From Labedella populi (GTDB lineage Bacteria; Actinomycetota; Actinomycetes; Actinomycetales; Microbacteriaceae), in the NCBI RefSeq assembly GCF_004078655.1, contig NZ_RZNC01000005.1, positions 62,001 through 126,000 of the forward strand: a stretch of 64,000 bases of DNA, in the 5' to 3' direction. Below, one piece after another: positions 53,253 to 62,716 of the stretch (the first letter of the stretch is position 1; every line of letters starts with the position of its first letter). The position numbers were made by a program, and so were the translations under genes. The notes below the pieces were generated by a model. It saw only the letters and a program-made list of their open reading frames with translations, was not told the DNA's origin and did not search any database.

Positions 53253-53267
53253 TGACATTCATTATCA
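53253..53267. promoter_or_regulatory. Zur-like box upstream of znuA
   Basis: TGACATTCATTATCA (its complement TGATAATGAATGTCA) matches the actinobacterial Zur core TGAAAATGATTTTCA at 12 of 15 positions. It is 22 bases before the znuA ATG, in the only AT-rich stretch of this gap, so a bound repressor would block the promoter. Confidence 0.72.
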
Positions 53268-53311
53268 AAAAAACGCCATCGTCGATGCGCGGAGAGAGAC
53301 GTCGGGCCGCC

Positions 53312-53965
53312 TCAGGCGCGCCGTGCGTCGGCGAGCTTCGCAGGGACGTCGGCGGCGGTCATGCGGGTGCCGTACGCCGGCTGATCGCGCTCGAAGCGCC
53401 AGCTGTCCGCGAGAGGGCCCGCATCGACGGCGTCGAACCCGAACTGGTCGAGCAGCTCCGAGACGATGCGCTTGGCCTCGGCGTCGTCCCCCGCGATCGG
53501 GAGTGCGCGGCGGTCGGCGGAGCCGGCCGGACGGCCGTCCGTCGTGAGGTCCTTCGCCATGATGTTGTTGAACGCCTTGACGACGCGTGAACCGGGCAGG
53601 TGCGCCTGGAGCATCTCCGACACCGTCGTGGTCGCGTCGTCGAGTTCCGCGATGTGTCCGTCACGTTCGAAGTAGTAGTTGTTGGTGTCGACGACGACCG
53701 TGCCGTCGAGCGGAGCGACGGGAACCGAACGGTAGGCCGCGAACGGCACGGTCACGACGACGAGGTCGCCGGATGCGGCCGCGTCCTCCGGGGTCGCGGC
53801 GCGCGCTTGCGGGCCGAGCTCCTCGATGAGGTCAGCGAGCGTCTCGGGCCCGCGCGAGTTGCTCATGACGACCCGGTACCCGTGCGCGACGGCCAAGCGG
53901 GCGAGTTGACCGCCGATGTTCCCGGAGCCGATGAATCCGATGGTCGAGAGTCCTGTAGTGGTCAT
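53312..53965 (-). CDS. F420-dependent oxidoreductase-like NADP-binding protein
   Basis: A 217-residue Rossmann-fold protein of the F420-oxidoreductase type. The dinucleotide motif is GFIGSGNIGGQLARLAV, followed by VVMSNSRGPETL and the substrate-facing VVDTNNYYFERDG. Similar proteins reduce NADP with F420 or act as NADPH-binding reductases. The ATG at 53965 has only a weak ribosome-binding site; an upstream start at 53998 is possible. It ends 81 bases from znuA on the same strand, with a Zur-like box between, so co-regulation is not implied. Confidence 0.84.
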   Translation of the reverse strand: MTTTGLSTIGFIGSGNIGGQLARLAVAHGYRVVMSNSRGPETLADLIEELGPQARAATPEDAAASGDLVVVTVPFAAYRSVPVAPLDGTVVVDTNNYYFERDGHIAELDDATTTVSEMLQAHLPGSRVVKAFNNIMAKDLTTDGRPAGSADRRALPIAGDDAEAKRIVSELLDQFGFDAVDAGPLADSWRFERDQPAYGTRMTAADVPAKLADARRA

Positions 53966-54092
53966 AGGGACGGGCAACGCGGCTCCCCCGCCGTCCATTC
54001 CCGGGCGCACCGACACTCGTCCGCTGAACCCGCCCGACCGCGGGCGAGACCGAGCGCACGACATCCGCGATCACATCACACCGGAGACGACA

Positions 54093-54124
54093 AGACGGGC
54101 GGTGCCCTTCGGCACCGCCCGTCT
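54093..54124. terminator. hairpin terminator of the proVWX operon
   Basis: A perfect 14-bp stem (54093-54106 AGACGGGCGGTGCC with 54111-54124) and a 4-base loop CTTC, 18 bases past the proX stop on the minus strand. Confidence 0.9.
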
Positions 54125-54141
54125 CATCCGACACGATCGAC

Positions 54142-55038
54142 TCAGCTGGTGAGGCCGTCGACGTAATCCTGGTTGTCCTCGATCCACTGCTCCACGATGG
54201 GGCCGTAGTCGTCACCGTCGTAGTCGACGAACATGACCTGCTCGAGCGAGTAGAGGGTGTCGAGATCCATCTCGAAGTCGCCCATCCACTCGGCGACCTC
54301 GGGGAACTCCTCAGCGAAGTCGGCCTTGCCGTAGGTGTGCAGCGACTCCGTGCCGCCCAGTGCGCCCTCGGGGTCCTCGAGCTCCTTCACCGGGTAGGCG
54401 GTGTTGGCCCAGTGCGGGTCCCACAGCGTCGCCACGATGTTCTCGCCCGACTCCGTCGCCGTCTGAAGCTCGGTCAGCATCGCCGCGGTCGACGAGGTGA
54501 CGAAGTTCATGTCCTCGAGCCCATAACCGGGGATGACCTCGTTCTCCATCGCCATGGTGAGACCCGCGCCCGGCTCGATGCCGACGATCGTGTCGCCGAA
54601 GAGGTCAGCGTTGTCCGCGAGCTCCGTGAGGGAGTCGATCGGAGCGTCCTCGTTCACGACGACCGTGAGCTTCGACTCGTCGTTCCACGCACCGAGGTCC
54701 GTGATGTCGTCGCCGAACTCCTCGAGGTACGAGGCGTGCGTGCCGGGAAGCCACACGTCGGTGGTCATGTCGTAGTCGCCCGACGAGAGACCAGCGAAGA
54801 CCGGTGCGACGTCGGCGTACTCGAGCTCGACGTTGTAGCCCTGCTCCTCGAGCACGGCCTTCCAGAGCTCGCTCGTGGCGACGGCCTCGTCCCAGCCGTT
54901 GAAGACCGCGATCGTGATGTCCTTCGACGCCTCGTCCGAACCTCCGGCCGAGTCGCTCGAATCGCCGGCGCAGCCGGCGAGTCCGAGAAGTCCTGCTGTG
55001 GCGACCGCCGCGATGGCGATCCTGCTGTGCTTCTTCAT
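54142..55038 (-). CDS. proX: glycine betaine/choline-type ABC binding lipoprotein
   Basis: A 298-residue OpuAC-type SBP. Lipobox is LGLAGC; the Trp residues that box quaternary amines lie in FNGWDEAVA, DVWLPGTH and LWDPHWANT. Final gene of proV-proW-proX. The promoter is ahead of proV, and a terminator follows directly. Osmoprotectant uptake (glycine betaine, proline betaine or similar) is the likely role; exact ligand unknown. Confidence 0.92.
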   Translation of the reverse strand: MKKHSRIAIAAVATAGLLGLAGCAGDSSDSAGGSDEASKDITIAVFNGWDEAVATSELWKAVLEEQGYNVELEYADVAPVFAGLSSGDYDMTTDVWLPGTHASYLEEFGDDITDLGAWNDESKLTVVVNEDAPIDSLTELADNADLFGDTIVGIEPGAGLTMAMENEVIPGYGLEDMNFVTSSTAAMLTELQTATESGENIVATLWDPHWANTAYPVKELEDPEGALGGTESLHTYGKADFAEEFPEVAEWMGDFEMDLDTLYSLEQVMFVDYDGDDYGPIVEQWIEDNQDYVDGLTS

Positions 55039-55094
55039 TGTTTCCTTTCTTCCCCGCGGGTTCCGGGGGGTGGGGGTCCTGGGTACGGACGGCT

Positions 55095-56084
55095 TCAGCC
55101 ACCCATGGTGGGTGCGCGCCGGGGGCCGCCGCCGCCGACTCTCTCAGCCTCGTCGCGGGCCTCGTCGCGAGTGTCACGACGGGTGTCATCGTCGGCGCCC
55201 TCGCCCGATCCGTTCGCCGCCGGCTTCTCGTCGACCGACTTGGTGGCCGAGCGCTTCGCGCCCCGCGTGCCGAACGACGCGGTCACCCGGTCGAGGAAGA
55301 TCGCGAGGATCACGACGGACAGTCCGGCCTCGAATCCGAGGCCGATGTCGATGCGGTTGAGGCTCGCGACGATCTCACCGCCGAGCCCGCCGGCGCCGAC
55401 CATCCCCGCGATGACGACCATCGACAGCGCGAGCATGATGACCTGGTTGATCCCGGCCATGATCGTGGGGAGCGCGAGCGGCAACTGGATCTGCCGCAGG
55501 ATGCGCCCTGGCGAGGCGCCGAACGCTTGACCGGCCTCGACGACCTCGCGGTCGACGCCGCGGATGCCGAGCTCGGTGAGGCGCACGCCGGGTGCCATCG
55601 CGAAGATGATCGTCGCGACGATGCCGGGGACGACGCCCACACGGAACAGGATCAGGGCGGGGATGAGGTAGACGAACGCCGGCATCGTCTGCATGAAGTC
55701 GAGGATCGGCTTCACGATCGTCGACGCCACCTGAGACCGGGCGGCGAGGATGCCGACGGGCACGCTCACGACCACGGCCACGAGGCCCGCGACGAGGACG
55801 AGCGCGAGCGAGTCCATCGCGTTGGCCCACTGGCCGACGAGTTGGATCACGACGAATCCGAGCACCGATCCGACGGCGAGCTTCCAGCCCTTCACCATGA
55901 ACGCGAGGGCGGCGGCGACGATGATGACGACCCAGAACGGCGGGGTCGAGAGGACCCAGTCCACCCCGTCGTACAGGCCGAGGAAGACCGTCCGGATCAC
56001 GTCGAAGAGCGGCTGGAACACGTCGGTGATGACATCGACGACGTCTTCGGCCCACTCGCCGAGGGGAAGGCGGAGGTCGTTCAT
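55095..56084 (-). CDS. proW: glycine betaine-type ABC permease
   Basis: A 329-residue permease with six or more helices (VLSTPPFWVVIIVAAALAFM, ALVLVAGLVAVVVSVPVGIL and others) and the family EAA loop GQAFGASPGRILRQIQLPLA. The C-terminus has an unusual charged extension of about 55 residues (KSVDEKPAANGSGEGADDD). The ATG at 56084 overlaps the proV stop. Forms the channel of the importer. Confidence 0.92.
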   Translation of the reverse strand: MNDLRLPLGEWAEDVVDVITDVFQPLFDVIRTVFLGLYDGVDWVLSTPPFWVVIIVAAALAFMVKGWKLAVGSVLGFVVIQLVGQWANAMDSLALVLVAGLVAVVVSVPVGILAARSQVASTIVKPILDFMQTMPAFVYLIPALILFRVGVVPGIVATIIFAMAPGVRLTELGIRGVDREVVEAGQAFGASPGRILRQIQLPLALPTIMAGINQVIMLALSMVVIAGMVGAGGLGGEIVASLNRIDIGLGFEAGLSVVILAIFLDRVTASFGTRGAKRSATKSVDEKPAANGSGEGADDDTRRDTRDEARDEAERVGGGGPRRAPTMGG

Positions 56085-57415
56085 GCGTGGGTCCCTTCGA
56101 TGGCTGCGTCCGGTTCGTCGCTGAGCACGGCCGTCTCCCTGAGCGTCTCGGTCATGACGTCGACGGGCACGGTCGGTGCGGGCCCCACGACGGCGAGTTC
56201 AGAGGTGATCGCGCTGCTCGTCACGTTGCCGAGCGCGGCGAGGAGCGTCACTCGCGGAATGGCGCCGAGGAGACGACCGGCGTCGTCGACGACCGCGACG
56301 GGCAGTGGGCTCTCGGCGGACGGCTCGAACAGGTCGACGAGGTGCTGTTCGCCGGTGACCGTCGACGCGTCCGTCCGCACGATCGGCATGAGGTCCTTGT
56401 GCCCGCGCTTGACGAGTTTGAGAGCGTCGGTGTCGTGCACGACTCCGAGGAGCTTGCGGCCGTTGCCGACCACGAAGACCGCGGAGGTCTGCAGATCCCG
56501 CATCGTCCGGAGGGCCGCTCGCGGACCGGCCGTCGCGGAGACGACGGATCGTGCGGGCTCCATGACGCCGGCGGCAGTGAGGACGCGGGCGCGGTCGACG
56601 TCCTGCACGAACTGCGCGACGTAGTCGTTCGCGGGATCCGTGAGGATGTCGTCGGGTGTCCCCAACTGCACGATGCGGCCGTCGCGCATCACGGCGATGC
56701 GGTCGCCGAGGAACATCGCTTCGTTGAGGTCGTGAGTGATGAAGACGATCGTCTTGCCGAGTTCGCGCTGCAGCTCGACGAGCTGCTCCTGCATCTCACG
56801 GCGGATGAGCGGGTCGAGCGCGGAGAACGCCTCGTCCATGAGCAGGATGTCGGTGTCGGCGGCGAGCGCTCGCGCGAGGCCCACGCGCTGCTGCATGCCG
56901 CCCGAGAGCTGGCCGGGGAACTTGTCCTCCCAGCCCGCGAGGCCCACGCGTTCGAGGACGCGCTGCGCGCGCTCCCGCCGCTCGGCGACCGGTACTCCCT
57001 GCACCTCGAGCCCGTAGGCCGCGTTGTCCATGACCGTTCGGTGCGGCAACAGCGCGAAGTGCTGGAACACCATCGAGACGCGCTTCCGACGCACGTCGCG
57101 GAGCGCGGCCTCCGAGACACCGGCGACCTCCGTGCCGAAGACCTCGACCGATCCGGCCGTCGGCTCGAGGAGACCGTTGAGCATCCGGATCAGGGTGGAT
57201 TTGCCGGACCCCGACAAGCCCATCACCACGAAGATCTCGCCGACCGTCACGTCGAACGTGGCGTCGATGACCGCCGCCGTCCCGAGTCCCGCGACCGCGT
57301 TCCGGTCGGCCCCGTCGGCGAGTCGCTTCGCCGCTTCCTTCGGACGCCGCCCGAACACCTTGTAGATCCCGTCCGCCCGGATGGCGACGTCGTTGCTTTC
57401 TCGCTCGTTGCTCAC
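56081..57415 (-). CDS. proV: glycine betaine-type ABC ATPase with CBS domains
   Basis: A 444-residue ATPase. Walker [11 protein letters not shown]-loop [11 protein letters not shown], signature [13 protein letters not shown], Walker [17 protein letters not shown] and H-loop FITHDLNEA fit ProV/OpuAA. Two CBS domains follow (about residues 285-340 and 350-400), which sense ionic strength in the family. GTG at 57415 after GGAG is chosen; a TTG at 57505 is less likely. First gene of proV-proW-proX. Confidence 0.92.
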   Translation of the reverse strand: MSNERESNDVAIRADGIYKVFGRRPKEAAKRLADGADRNAVAGLGTAAVIDATFDVTVGEIFVVMGLSGSGKSTLIRMLNGLLEPTAGSVEVFGTEVAGVSEAALRDVRRKRVSMVFQHFALLPHRTVMDNAAYGLEVQGVPVAERRERAQRVLERVGLAGWEDKFPGQLSGGMQQRVGLARALAADTDILLMDEAFSALDPLIRREMQEQLVELQRELGKTIVFITHDLNEAMFLGDRIAVMRDGRIVQLGTPDDILTDPANDYVAQFVQDVDRARVLTAAGVMEPARSVVSATAGPRAALRTMRDLQTSAVFVVGNGRKLLGVVHDTDALKLVKRGHKDLMPIVRTDASTVTGEQHLVDLFEPSAESPLPVAVVDDAGRLLGAIPRVTLLAALGNVTSSAITSELAVVGPAPTVPVDVMTETLRETAVLSDEPDAAIEGTHA

Positions 57416-57945
57416 TGCACTCCGAAACGCGCGCGACGAATACCGCCTCGCGGTTCTCCTGGTCTCGCCCGGGCTGAGTGCGTGTGCGGACGTCTCTCCC
57501 ATCAAGCGGTGACGACACGGGAGATCCCCCTGAAGGATGCTCCGGTGCTCGCGTCACAGCGAATCGGGACGGCCGCTGGGCCGGTCATGGGACCGGCACC
57601 GACGCCCTCGCCATACGATCGCGCGGCACTCCCAGCGGGATTGCGTCGCGTTCTCGCGGACTCAGTTCTCGGCCCTCGCGGGCCTCCCCAACGCTAACGC
57701 CCATGAGGCACGAGCGCGAACCGGAGGACTCTCGACGGGGCCCTTTTGGCGCATTCCTCAGCCCGCACGACAGAGCGGAAAGCGCCTCTCATCGGGATGT
57801 TCACGAACCGTTGTGGATTTGTTACCCGGCGGCCCGAGAAGCGGCGTCTCGCGGTCGCTGTGCAGGATCGGCGGCGCTCATCACGGGAGTTCGGCCCGTC
57901 GTGAGCCGCCGACCCATCAGGGAAGACGACTCTCCCCTGTCATCG
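57416..57945. other. gene-free stretch upstream of proV
   Basis: 530 bases between proV (starts 57415) and the end of the E2 gene (57946), both leftward. It must hold the proV promoter. A segment at about 57818-57828 (GGATTTGTTAC) is AT-richer. I see no gene, hairpin or repeat that I can support. Confidence 0.6.
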
Positions 57946-59307
57946 TTACTCGAGCAGGAGGGCCGGCTCCTCGACGATCGACGCGACGTCGGCGAGGAAG
58001 CGGCTCGCGACATCGCCGTCCACGACGCGGTGATCGAAGGACGCTCCAAGGGTCGTCACATAACGGGGGCGGACCTCGCCGTCGACGACCCACGGCTTCT
58101 GCTTGATCGTCCCGAGCGCGACGATCCCGACCTCACCCGGGTTCAGGATCGGGGTGCCCGTGTCCATGCCGAAGACGCCGATGTTCGTGATCGTGATGGT
58201 GCCGTTCTGCATGTCCGCCGGCGGCGTCTTGCCGTCGCGCGCTTCGAGCGTCTTCTGCTCGAGGGCCTTCGCGAGCTCGAGCAGACTCATGCCCTGCGCG
58301 TCCTTGACGTTCGGCACGAGCAGTCCTCGCGGCGTCGCGGCGGCGAAACCGAGGTTCACGAAGTGGTGGACGATGATCTCCTCGTCCGTCCACGTGGCGT
58401 TCACCATGGGATTGCGCCGCACCGCCCAGATCATGGCCTTGGCCATGACGAGCAACGGCGAGACCTTCACGCCCGCGAAGTCGGGCGACGCCTTGAGGCG
58501 TCGCGTGAACTCCATGGTGCGGGTCGCGTCGACGTCGACGAAGAGGGACACGTGAGGCGCGCTGTATGCGCTCGACACCATCGCGTTGGCGATTGCCTTC
58601 CGCACGCCCCGGACGGGGATGCGCTCCTCTCGGCTGTCGCCCCACGCCGGAGTCTCGATGTTGCGGAACACGCTCGCCTGGCTCGCCTTCCGGACGACAT
58701 CGTCACGGGTGATCTCACCGGCGAGACCGGTGCCCTCCACCTCCGCGAGATCGACGCCGAGATCGCGAGCGAGCTTCCGGATGGGAGGCTTCGCGATGAC
58801 AGGACCTGCGGCGGCAGCCGGGACGGATGCCGGCGGGGCGGGCCGCCGTGCCGCGAGGCCCTTCTTGCGGCGCGACGTCGCGTGGCCCCCGGTTCCATAG
58901 CCCACGAGGACGGAACCCTCGCCGTCCTCCGACGGCGAGACGGAGGATGCGGCGTCCGTCGCGGCCTCCTCGGCGTCGTCCACCGGGCCGGCGGGAATCG
59001 TCTCGGGTGCGACCGCCCCTGTGGTTGCCGCCGATGCCGACGCCGCGGACTCGGGCGTGCTCGCCACGGCCGTTTGCACGGTGAGGATCGGCGCGCCGAC
59101 CTCCACGGTCTGACCTTCCTCGGCGAGCACCGAGCCGATGACACCCTCGAAGGGCGACGGCAGCTCGACGAGCGACTTGGCCGTCTCGATCTCGACGATG
59201 ACCTGGTTCACCTCGACCCGGTCGCCGGGTGTGACGTGCCAGGACACGATCTCCGCCTCGGTGAGGCCCTCGCCGACGTCCGGGAGGGTGATGTTCTGCT
59301 CGCTCAT
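57946..59307 (-). CDS. 2-oxoacid dehydrogenase E2 (dihydrolipoamide acyltransferase)
   Basis: A 453-residue E2. One lipoyl domain at the N-terminus with K44 in [11 protein letters not shown], a Pro/Ala/Thr-rich linker, a peripheral subunit-binding domain ([20 protein letters not shown]) and a catalytic domain ending in [15 protein letters not shown], with the His-x3-Asp motif. It transfers acyl groups from E1 to CoA. Final gene of the hisC-E1alpha-E1beta-E2 operon, 21 bases after E1beta. A single lipoyl domain fits branched-chain or pyruvate types; no E3 gene is in the window. Confidence 0.95.
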   Translation of the reverse strand: MSEQNITLPDVGEGLTEAEIVSWHVTPGDRVEVNQVIVEIETAKSLVELPSPFEGVIGSVLAEEGQTVEVGAPILTVQTAVASTPESAASASAATTGAVAPETIPAGPVDDAEEAATDAASSVSPSEDGEGSVLVGYGTGGHATSRRKKGLAARRPAPPASVPAAAAGPVIAKPPIRKLARDLGVDLAEVEGTGLAGEITRDDVVRKASQASVFRNIETPAWGDSREERIPVRGVRKAIANAMVSSAYSAPHVSLFVDVDATRTMEFTRRLKASPDFAGVKVSPLLVMAKAMIWAVRRNPMVNATWTDEEIIVHHFVNLGFAAATPRGLLVPNVKDAQGMSLLELAKALEQKTLEARDGKTPPADMQNGTITITNIGVFGMDTGTPILNPGEVGIVALGTIKQKPWVVDGEVRPRYVTTLGASFDHRVVDGDVASRFLADVASIVEEPALLLE

Positions 59308-59328
59308 GCTGGTGCTCCTGAGATCGGA

Positions 59329-60345
59329 CTAATAGGCGAGGGCGCGGTCGACGGCCTCGAGGATGCGATCGGCGTCGGGCAGGTAGATGCCCTCGAGCTT
59401 CGCCGGCGGGAAGGGTACGTCGAAGCCGGAGACACGCAACACGGGCGCCTCGAGCGAGTAGAACGCCCGCTCAGCGACCGTCGCGGCGATCTCCGACCCC
59501 ACCGAGACCGAGCCGGGCGCCTCCTGGGCGACGACGAGCCGCCCCGTCTTCCGGACGCTCTCGAGGATCGGCGCGTAGTCGACGGGGGCGATCGACCGGA
59601 GGTCGACGACCTCGAGGCTGATGTCCTCCGCCGCCGCGAGTTCGGCCGCCTGCAGCAACACGCTCACCATGGCGCCGTGGGCGAGCACCGTGACGTCACT
59701 GCCCGGGCGCACCACACGACTCGAGTGCAGAGGAACGGCCGGAGCTGAGAGGTCGACGGCGCCCTTCTGCCAGTATCGGCTCTTCGGCTCGAAGAACATC
59801 ACGGGGTCGTTCGCCGCGATGGCCTCCTGGATCATCCAGTAGGCGTCGTGGGGTGTCGACGGGCTCACGGACCGGAGGCCGGGGGTGTGCGCGAAGTAGG
59901 CCTCCGGGCTCTCCTGGTGATGCTCGACGGCACCGATGTGTCCGCCGTACGGGACGCGGATGACGACGGGGAAGGCCTGATTGCCCTCGTGACGATTCGT
60001 GAGCTTCGCGAGCTGCGTGGTGATCTGGTCGAAGCCCGGGAAGATGAAGCCGTCGAACTGGATCTCGCACACGGGGCGGTAGCCGCGCATCGCGAGCCCG
60101 ATCGCCGTGCCGACGATGCCCGACTCGGCGAGCGGGGTGTCGATCACCCGGTTCTCGCCGAACGTGTTCTTGAGGCCCTCGGTCACACGGAAGACGCCTC
60201 CGAGCGTGCCGATGTCCTCCCCCATGAGCAGGACCCGTTCGTCCGCCGCCATCGCGGCGGCGAGTCCGGCGTTGAGAGCCTTGGCCATCGGCATGGTGGC
60301 CAACTCGGTCGTCGTCGGCGCGTGGGCGGTGGTGGTCTCGGTCAT
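59329..60345 (-). CDS. 2-oxoacid dehydrogenase E1 beta subunit
   Basis: A 338-residue TPP-dependent beta subunit. It has GEDIGTLGGVFRVTEGL, DTPLAESGIVGTAIGLAMRG, PVCEIQFDGFIFPGFDQI and the C-terminal VLRVSGFDVPFP. The ATG at 60345 overlaps the E1 alpha stop (ATGA). With E1 alpha it oxidatively decarboxylates pyruvate or branched-chain 2-oxoacids. Confidence 0.95.
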   Translation of the reverse strand: MTETTTAHAPTTTELATMPMAKALNAGLAAAMAADERVLLMGEDIGTLGGVFRVTEGLKNTFGENRVIDTPLAESGIVGTAIGLAMRGYRPVCEIQFDGFIFPGFDQITTQLAKLTNRHEGNQAFPVVIRVPYGGHIGAVEHHQESPEAYFAHTPGLRSVSPSTPHDAYWMIQEAIAANDPVMFFEPKSRYWQKGAVDLSAPAVPLHSSRVVRPGSDVTVLAHGAMVSVLLQAAELAAAEDISLEVVDLRSIAPVDYAPILESVRKTGRLVVAQEAPGSVSVGSEIAATVAERAFYSLEAPVLRVSGFDVPFPPAKLEGIYLPDADRILEAVDRALAY

Positions 60346-61484
60346 CGTGCGTCGCCCCCTTCGAGGCTCTCCTCGTATCGTTCGAGCCACTCGAACTGCT
60401 CGGCCGTGAGCGGGTGCTCGTCGGTGTAGACGTTCTCGAACATGAGTTCGGCGGGGGGCGATTCCAGGGCGAGGGTGCGCCGCCGCGTGTCGGCGGCGAA
60501 GTCCTTCGTCTCCGCCGTGATGCCGGCGAAGAACTCGTCGGACGCGCCCCGCCCGGCGAGGTACGCCCGGAAGCGGACGATCGGGTCGCGCGCCACCCAC
60601 GAGGCGAGCTCGTCGTCGGTGCGGTACTTCGTGGGGTCGTCGCTCGTGGTGTGCGCACCGACGCGGTACGTGAGCGCCTCGACGAGCCGTGGACCGCCTC
60701 CGCCCCTGGCCTCGTCGAGGTTCTTCGCCGTGACGGCGTAGCTCGCGAGCACGTCGTTGCCATCGATCTGAACGCTCGGGATGCCGAATCCCTCTCCACG
60801 CCGGTAGAGCGGGGTGCGCGACTGACGGGACACCGGGACCGAGATGGCCCAGTGGTTATTCTGCAGGAAGAACACCTGGGGGGTCTGATAACTGGCGGCG
60901 AAGACGAACGCCTCGCTCACGTCTCCCTGGCTCGTCGCGCCGTCGCCGAAGTAGGCGACGACGGCCTGGTCGCTCTCGGGGTCACCCGTTCCCGATGCGC
61001 CGTCCAACGCGATGCCCATGGCGTATCCCGTCGCGTGCAGCGCCTGGGATCCGATGACGAGCGTGTAGAGGTGGAAGTTGCCGTTCCGCGGGTCCTTGGG
61101 ATCCCAACCGCCGTGGGTGAGTCCGCGGAGAAGGCGGATGACGTTCATCAGATCGATGCCGCGGACCAGACCGACGGCGTGCTCCCGGTACGAGGGGAAG
61201 ACGTGATCCTGCGGCCTCATCGCGTACGCCGATCCGACCTGGGCGGCCTCCTGGCCGTGGCTCGGCACCCAGAGTGCGAGCTGCCCCTGCCGCTGGAGGT
61301 TCCCGGCCTCGACATCGAACGCCCGGACGAGCGCCATGTCGCGGAACATCCGCTGGAGCGCCGCGTCATCGAGACCGTCGACGAAAGCCGCGTACTCCTC
61401 GGCGGCGGCGTTCGGCGCGAACGTCCCGTCGGGAGCGAGGAACTGCACGGGCGCATCCGCCACCGTGCGGGTCACGTCAGTCAA
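60342..61484 (-). CDS. 2-oxoacid dehydrogenase E1 alpha subunit
   Basis: A 380-residue alpha subunit. The TPP motif is GDGATSQGDVSEAFVFAASYQ to FFLQNNHWAIS, and the phosphorylation-loop region is YRVGAHTTSDDPTKYRT. The TTG at 61484 (reading MTDVTRTVADAP) is six bases after GGAGG, while a GTG at 61475 is too far away, so TTG is preferred. It overlaps the aminotransferase stop by eight bases. The PSHGQEAAQVG segment favours branched-chain or acetoin-type over classical pyruvate E1. Confidence 0.93.
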   Translation of the reverse strand: MTDVTRTVADAPVQFLAPDGTFAPNAAAEEYAAFVDGLDDAALQRMFRDMALVRAFDVEAGNLQRQGQLALWVPSHGQEAAQVGSAYAMRPQDHVFPSYREHAVGLVRGIDLMNVIRLLRGLTHGGWDPKDPRNGNFHLYTLVIGSQALHATGYAMGIALDGASGTGDPESDQAVVAYFGDGATSQGDVSEAFVFAASYQTPQVFFLQNNHWAISVPVSRQSRTPLYRRGEGFGIPSVQIDGNDVLASYAVTAKNLDEARGGGGPRLVEALTYRVGAHTTSDDPTKYRTDDELASWVARDPIVRFRAYLAGRGASDEFFAGITAETKDFAADTRRRTLALESPPAELMFENVYTDEHPLTAEQFEWLERYEESLEGGDAR

Positions 61485-62595
61485 CTCGAACCTCCGTTCG
61501 TCTTGCGGGGTGGTGGGCGGGAAGCATCTCGACGATCCGGGCCGCGGCGACGACGATTCGCCCCGCGGCGTCGTCCTCACCCACGGACACGCGCACGCCT
61601 TCCCCCGGGAAGACCCGGGCGACGACACCGCTCTCGACGAGGATCTCTCCCGCTCGGGTGGCCTCGTCCCCCGCCGGTATCCAGAGGAAATTGCCGTGGG
61701 CCTCGGGGACGGCCAGCCCCGCTGCGCGGAGATCTCCCGCGAGGGAGTCGCGCAGCGCGACGAGGGAACGGACGCGCGCGAGGAGTTCGTCCTCGAGCCG
61801 CAGTGAGGCGATCGCCGCTTGCTGCGCCGGCTCCGTGACCGAGAGCGGGATGGCGGCGGCTCGCGCCGCGTCGAGCACGACGGCGGGCCCGGCGGCCCAG
61901 CCGATGCGCAGGCCGGCGAGGCCGTAGGCCTTCGAGAAGGTCCTCAGCACGACGAGGTTCGGACGAGTGCCGACGAGCCGCAGTCCGTCGACGACTCCCG
62001 GCCCCGTCACGAACTCGGCGTACGCCTCGTCCAGGAGGACCAGCACGTCGGACGGGATGCGATCGAGGAACGCGTCGATCTCGTCGGCCGACACGACGGT
62101 GCCCGTGGGATTGTTGGGTGAGCAGACGATGACCACTCTGGTCCGCTCGGTCACCGCCGCGGCCATCGCCTCGAGATCGTGGGAGTGGTCCGGCCGGTTC
62201 GGGATCTGGACACTCGTGGCGCCCGCGACGGTCACGAGCCCGGGATAGGCCTCGAAGGAGCGCCACGCGTAGACGACCTCGTCGCCCGGGCCGGCTGCCG
62301 CCGTGATGAGTTGGCTGAGGAGAGCGACCGACCCCGCCCCCACGTGCACCTCGTCGACGCTCAGGCCGTGTCGTTCGGCGAGGACCTCCCGGAGCGCGAG
62401 CGCCGAGGCGTCGGGGTACCGGTTGACGGCGACGGCGGACATCACGGCCTCGAGCACCCCGGGCAACGGCGGGAAGGGGTTCTCGTTGCTCGACAGCTTG
62501 AATGCGTCGGCGCCGGCCGGTTTCCCCTGTCGGTACGGAGGAGTGGCCAGGATCTCCGGACGGAGCTTGACCATCGGCTGCTCGGGGTTTGTCAC
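61477..62595 (-). CDS. hisC: histidinol-phosphate/aromatic aminotransferase family protein
   Basis: A 372-residue class I/II PLP enzyme. The Schiff-base Lys is K222 in LRTFSKAYGLAGLRIGW; SPNNPTGT and FKLSSNENPFP are hallmarks of the HisC group. Actinobacterial members include aromatic (phenylalanine) aminotransferases, so hisC is tentative. GTG at 62595 lies six bases after a TACACT -10-like element and has no proper ribosome-binding site, so the mRNA may be leaderless. First gene of the E1/E2 operon. A link to branched-chain or aromatic 2-oxoacids would fit. Confidence 0.87.
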   Translation of the reverse strand: MTNPEQPMVKLRPEILATPPYRQGKPAGADAFKLSSNENPFPPLPGVLEAVMSAVAVNRYPDASALALREVLAERHGLSVDEVHVGAGSVALLSQLITAAAGPGDEVVYAWRSFEAYPGLVTVAGATSVQIPNRPDHSHDLEAMAAAVTERTRVVIVCSPNNPTGTVVSADEIDAFLDRIPSDVLVLLDEAYAEFVTGPGVVDGLRLVGTRPNLVVLRTFSKAYGLAGLRIGWAAGPAVVLDAARAAAIPLSVTEPAQQAAIASLRLEDELLARVRSLVALRDSLAGDLRAAGLAVPEAHGNFLWIPAGDEATRAGEILVESGVVARVFPGEGVRVSVGEDDAAGRIVVAAARIVEMLPAHHPARRTEVRVD

Positions 62596-62716
62596 CCTTC
62601 GAGTGTAGACGCGCGGCCCATAACCGGTCCGGAATACCCGGGTCGCGCCGTCGCGGAGGATCGTGGGCCCCATGGGAGGGTGGCGTCGCCGTCCGTCTCC
62701 GTGGGATAGTGGCGGC
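62596..62716. promoter_or_regulatory. divergent promoters, both apparently leaderless
   Basis: Minus strand: TACACT (62602-62607) ends six bases before GTG 62595. Plus strand: GATAGT (62705-62710) ends six bases before ATG 62717. Neither start has a clear ribosome-binding site. This is the pattern of leaderless transcripts in actinobacteria. Confidence 0.45.

Noticed and set aside
53312-57415. Idea that the znu genes and the F420-type oxidoreductase form one operon
   Set aside because: An 81-base gap with a Zur-like box and a separate promoter region lies between them.
57478-59748. 756-residue open frame on the plus strand opposite the E2 and E1 beta genes
   Set aside because: Shadow of well-supported genes; the composition is dominated by Arg, Asp and Gly, and no domain is visible.
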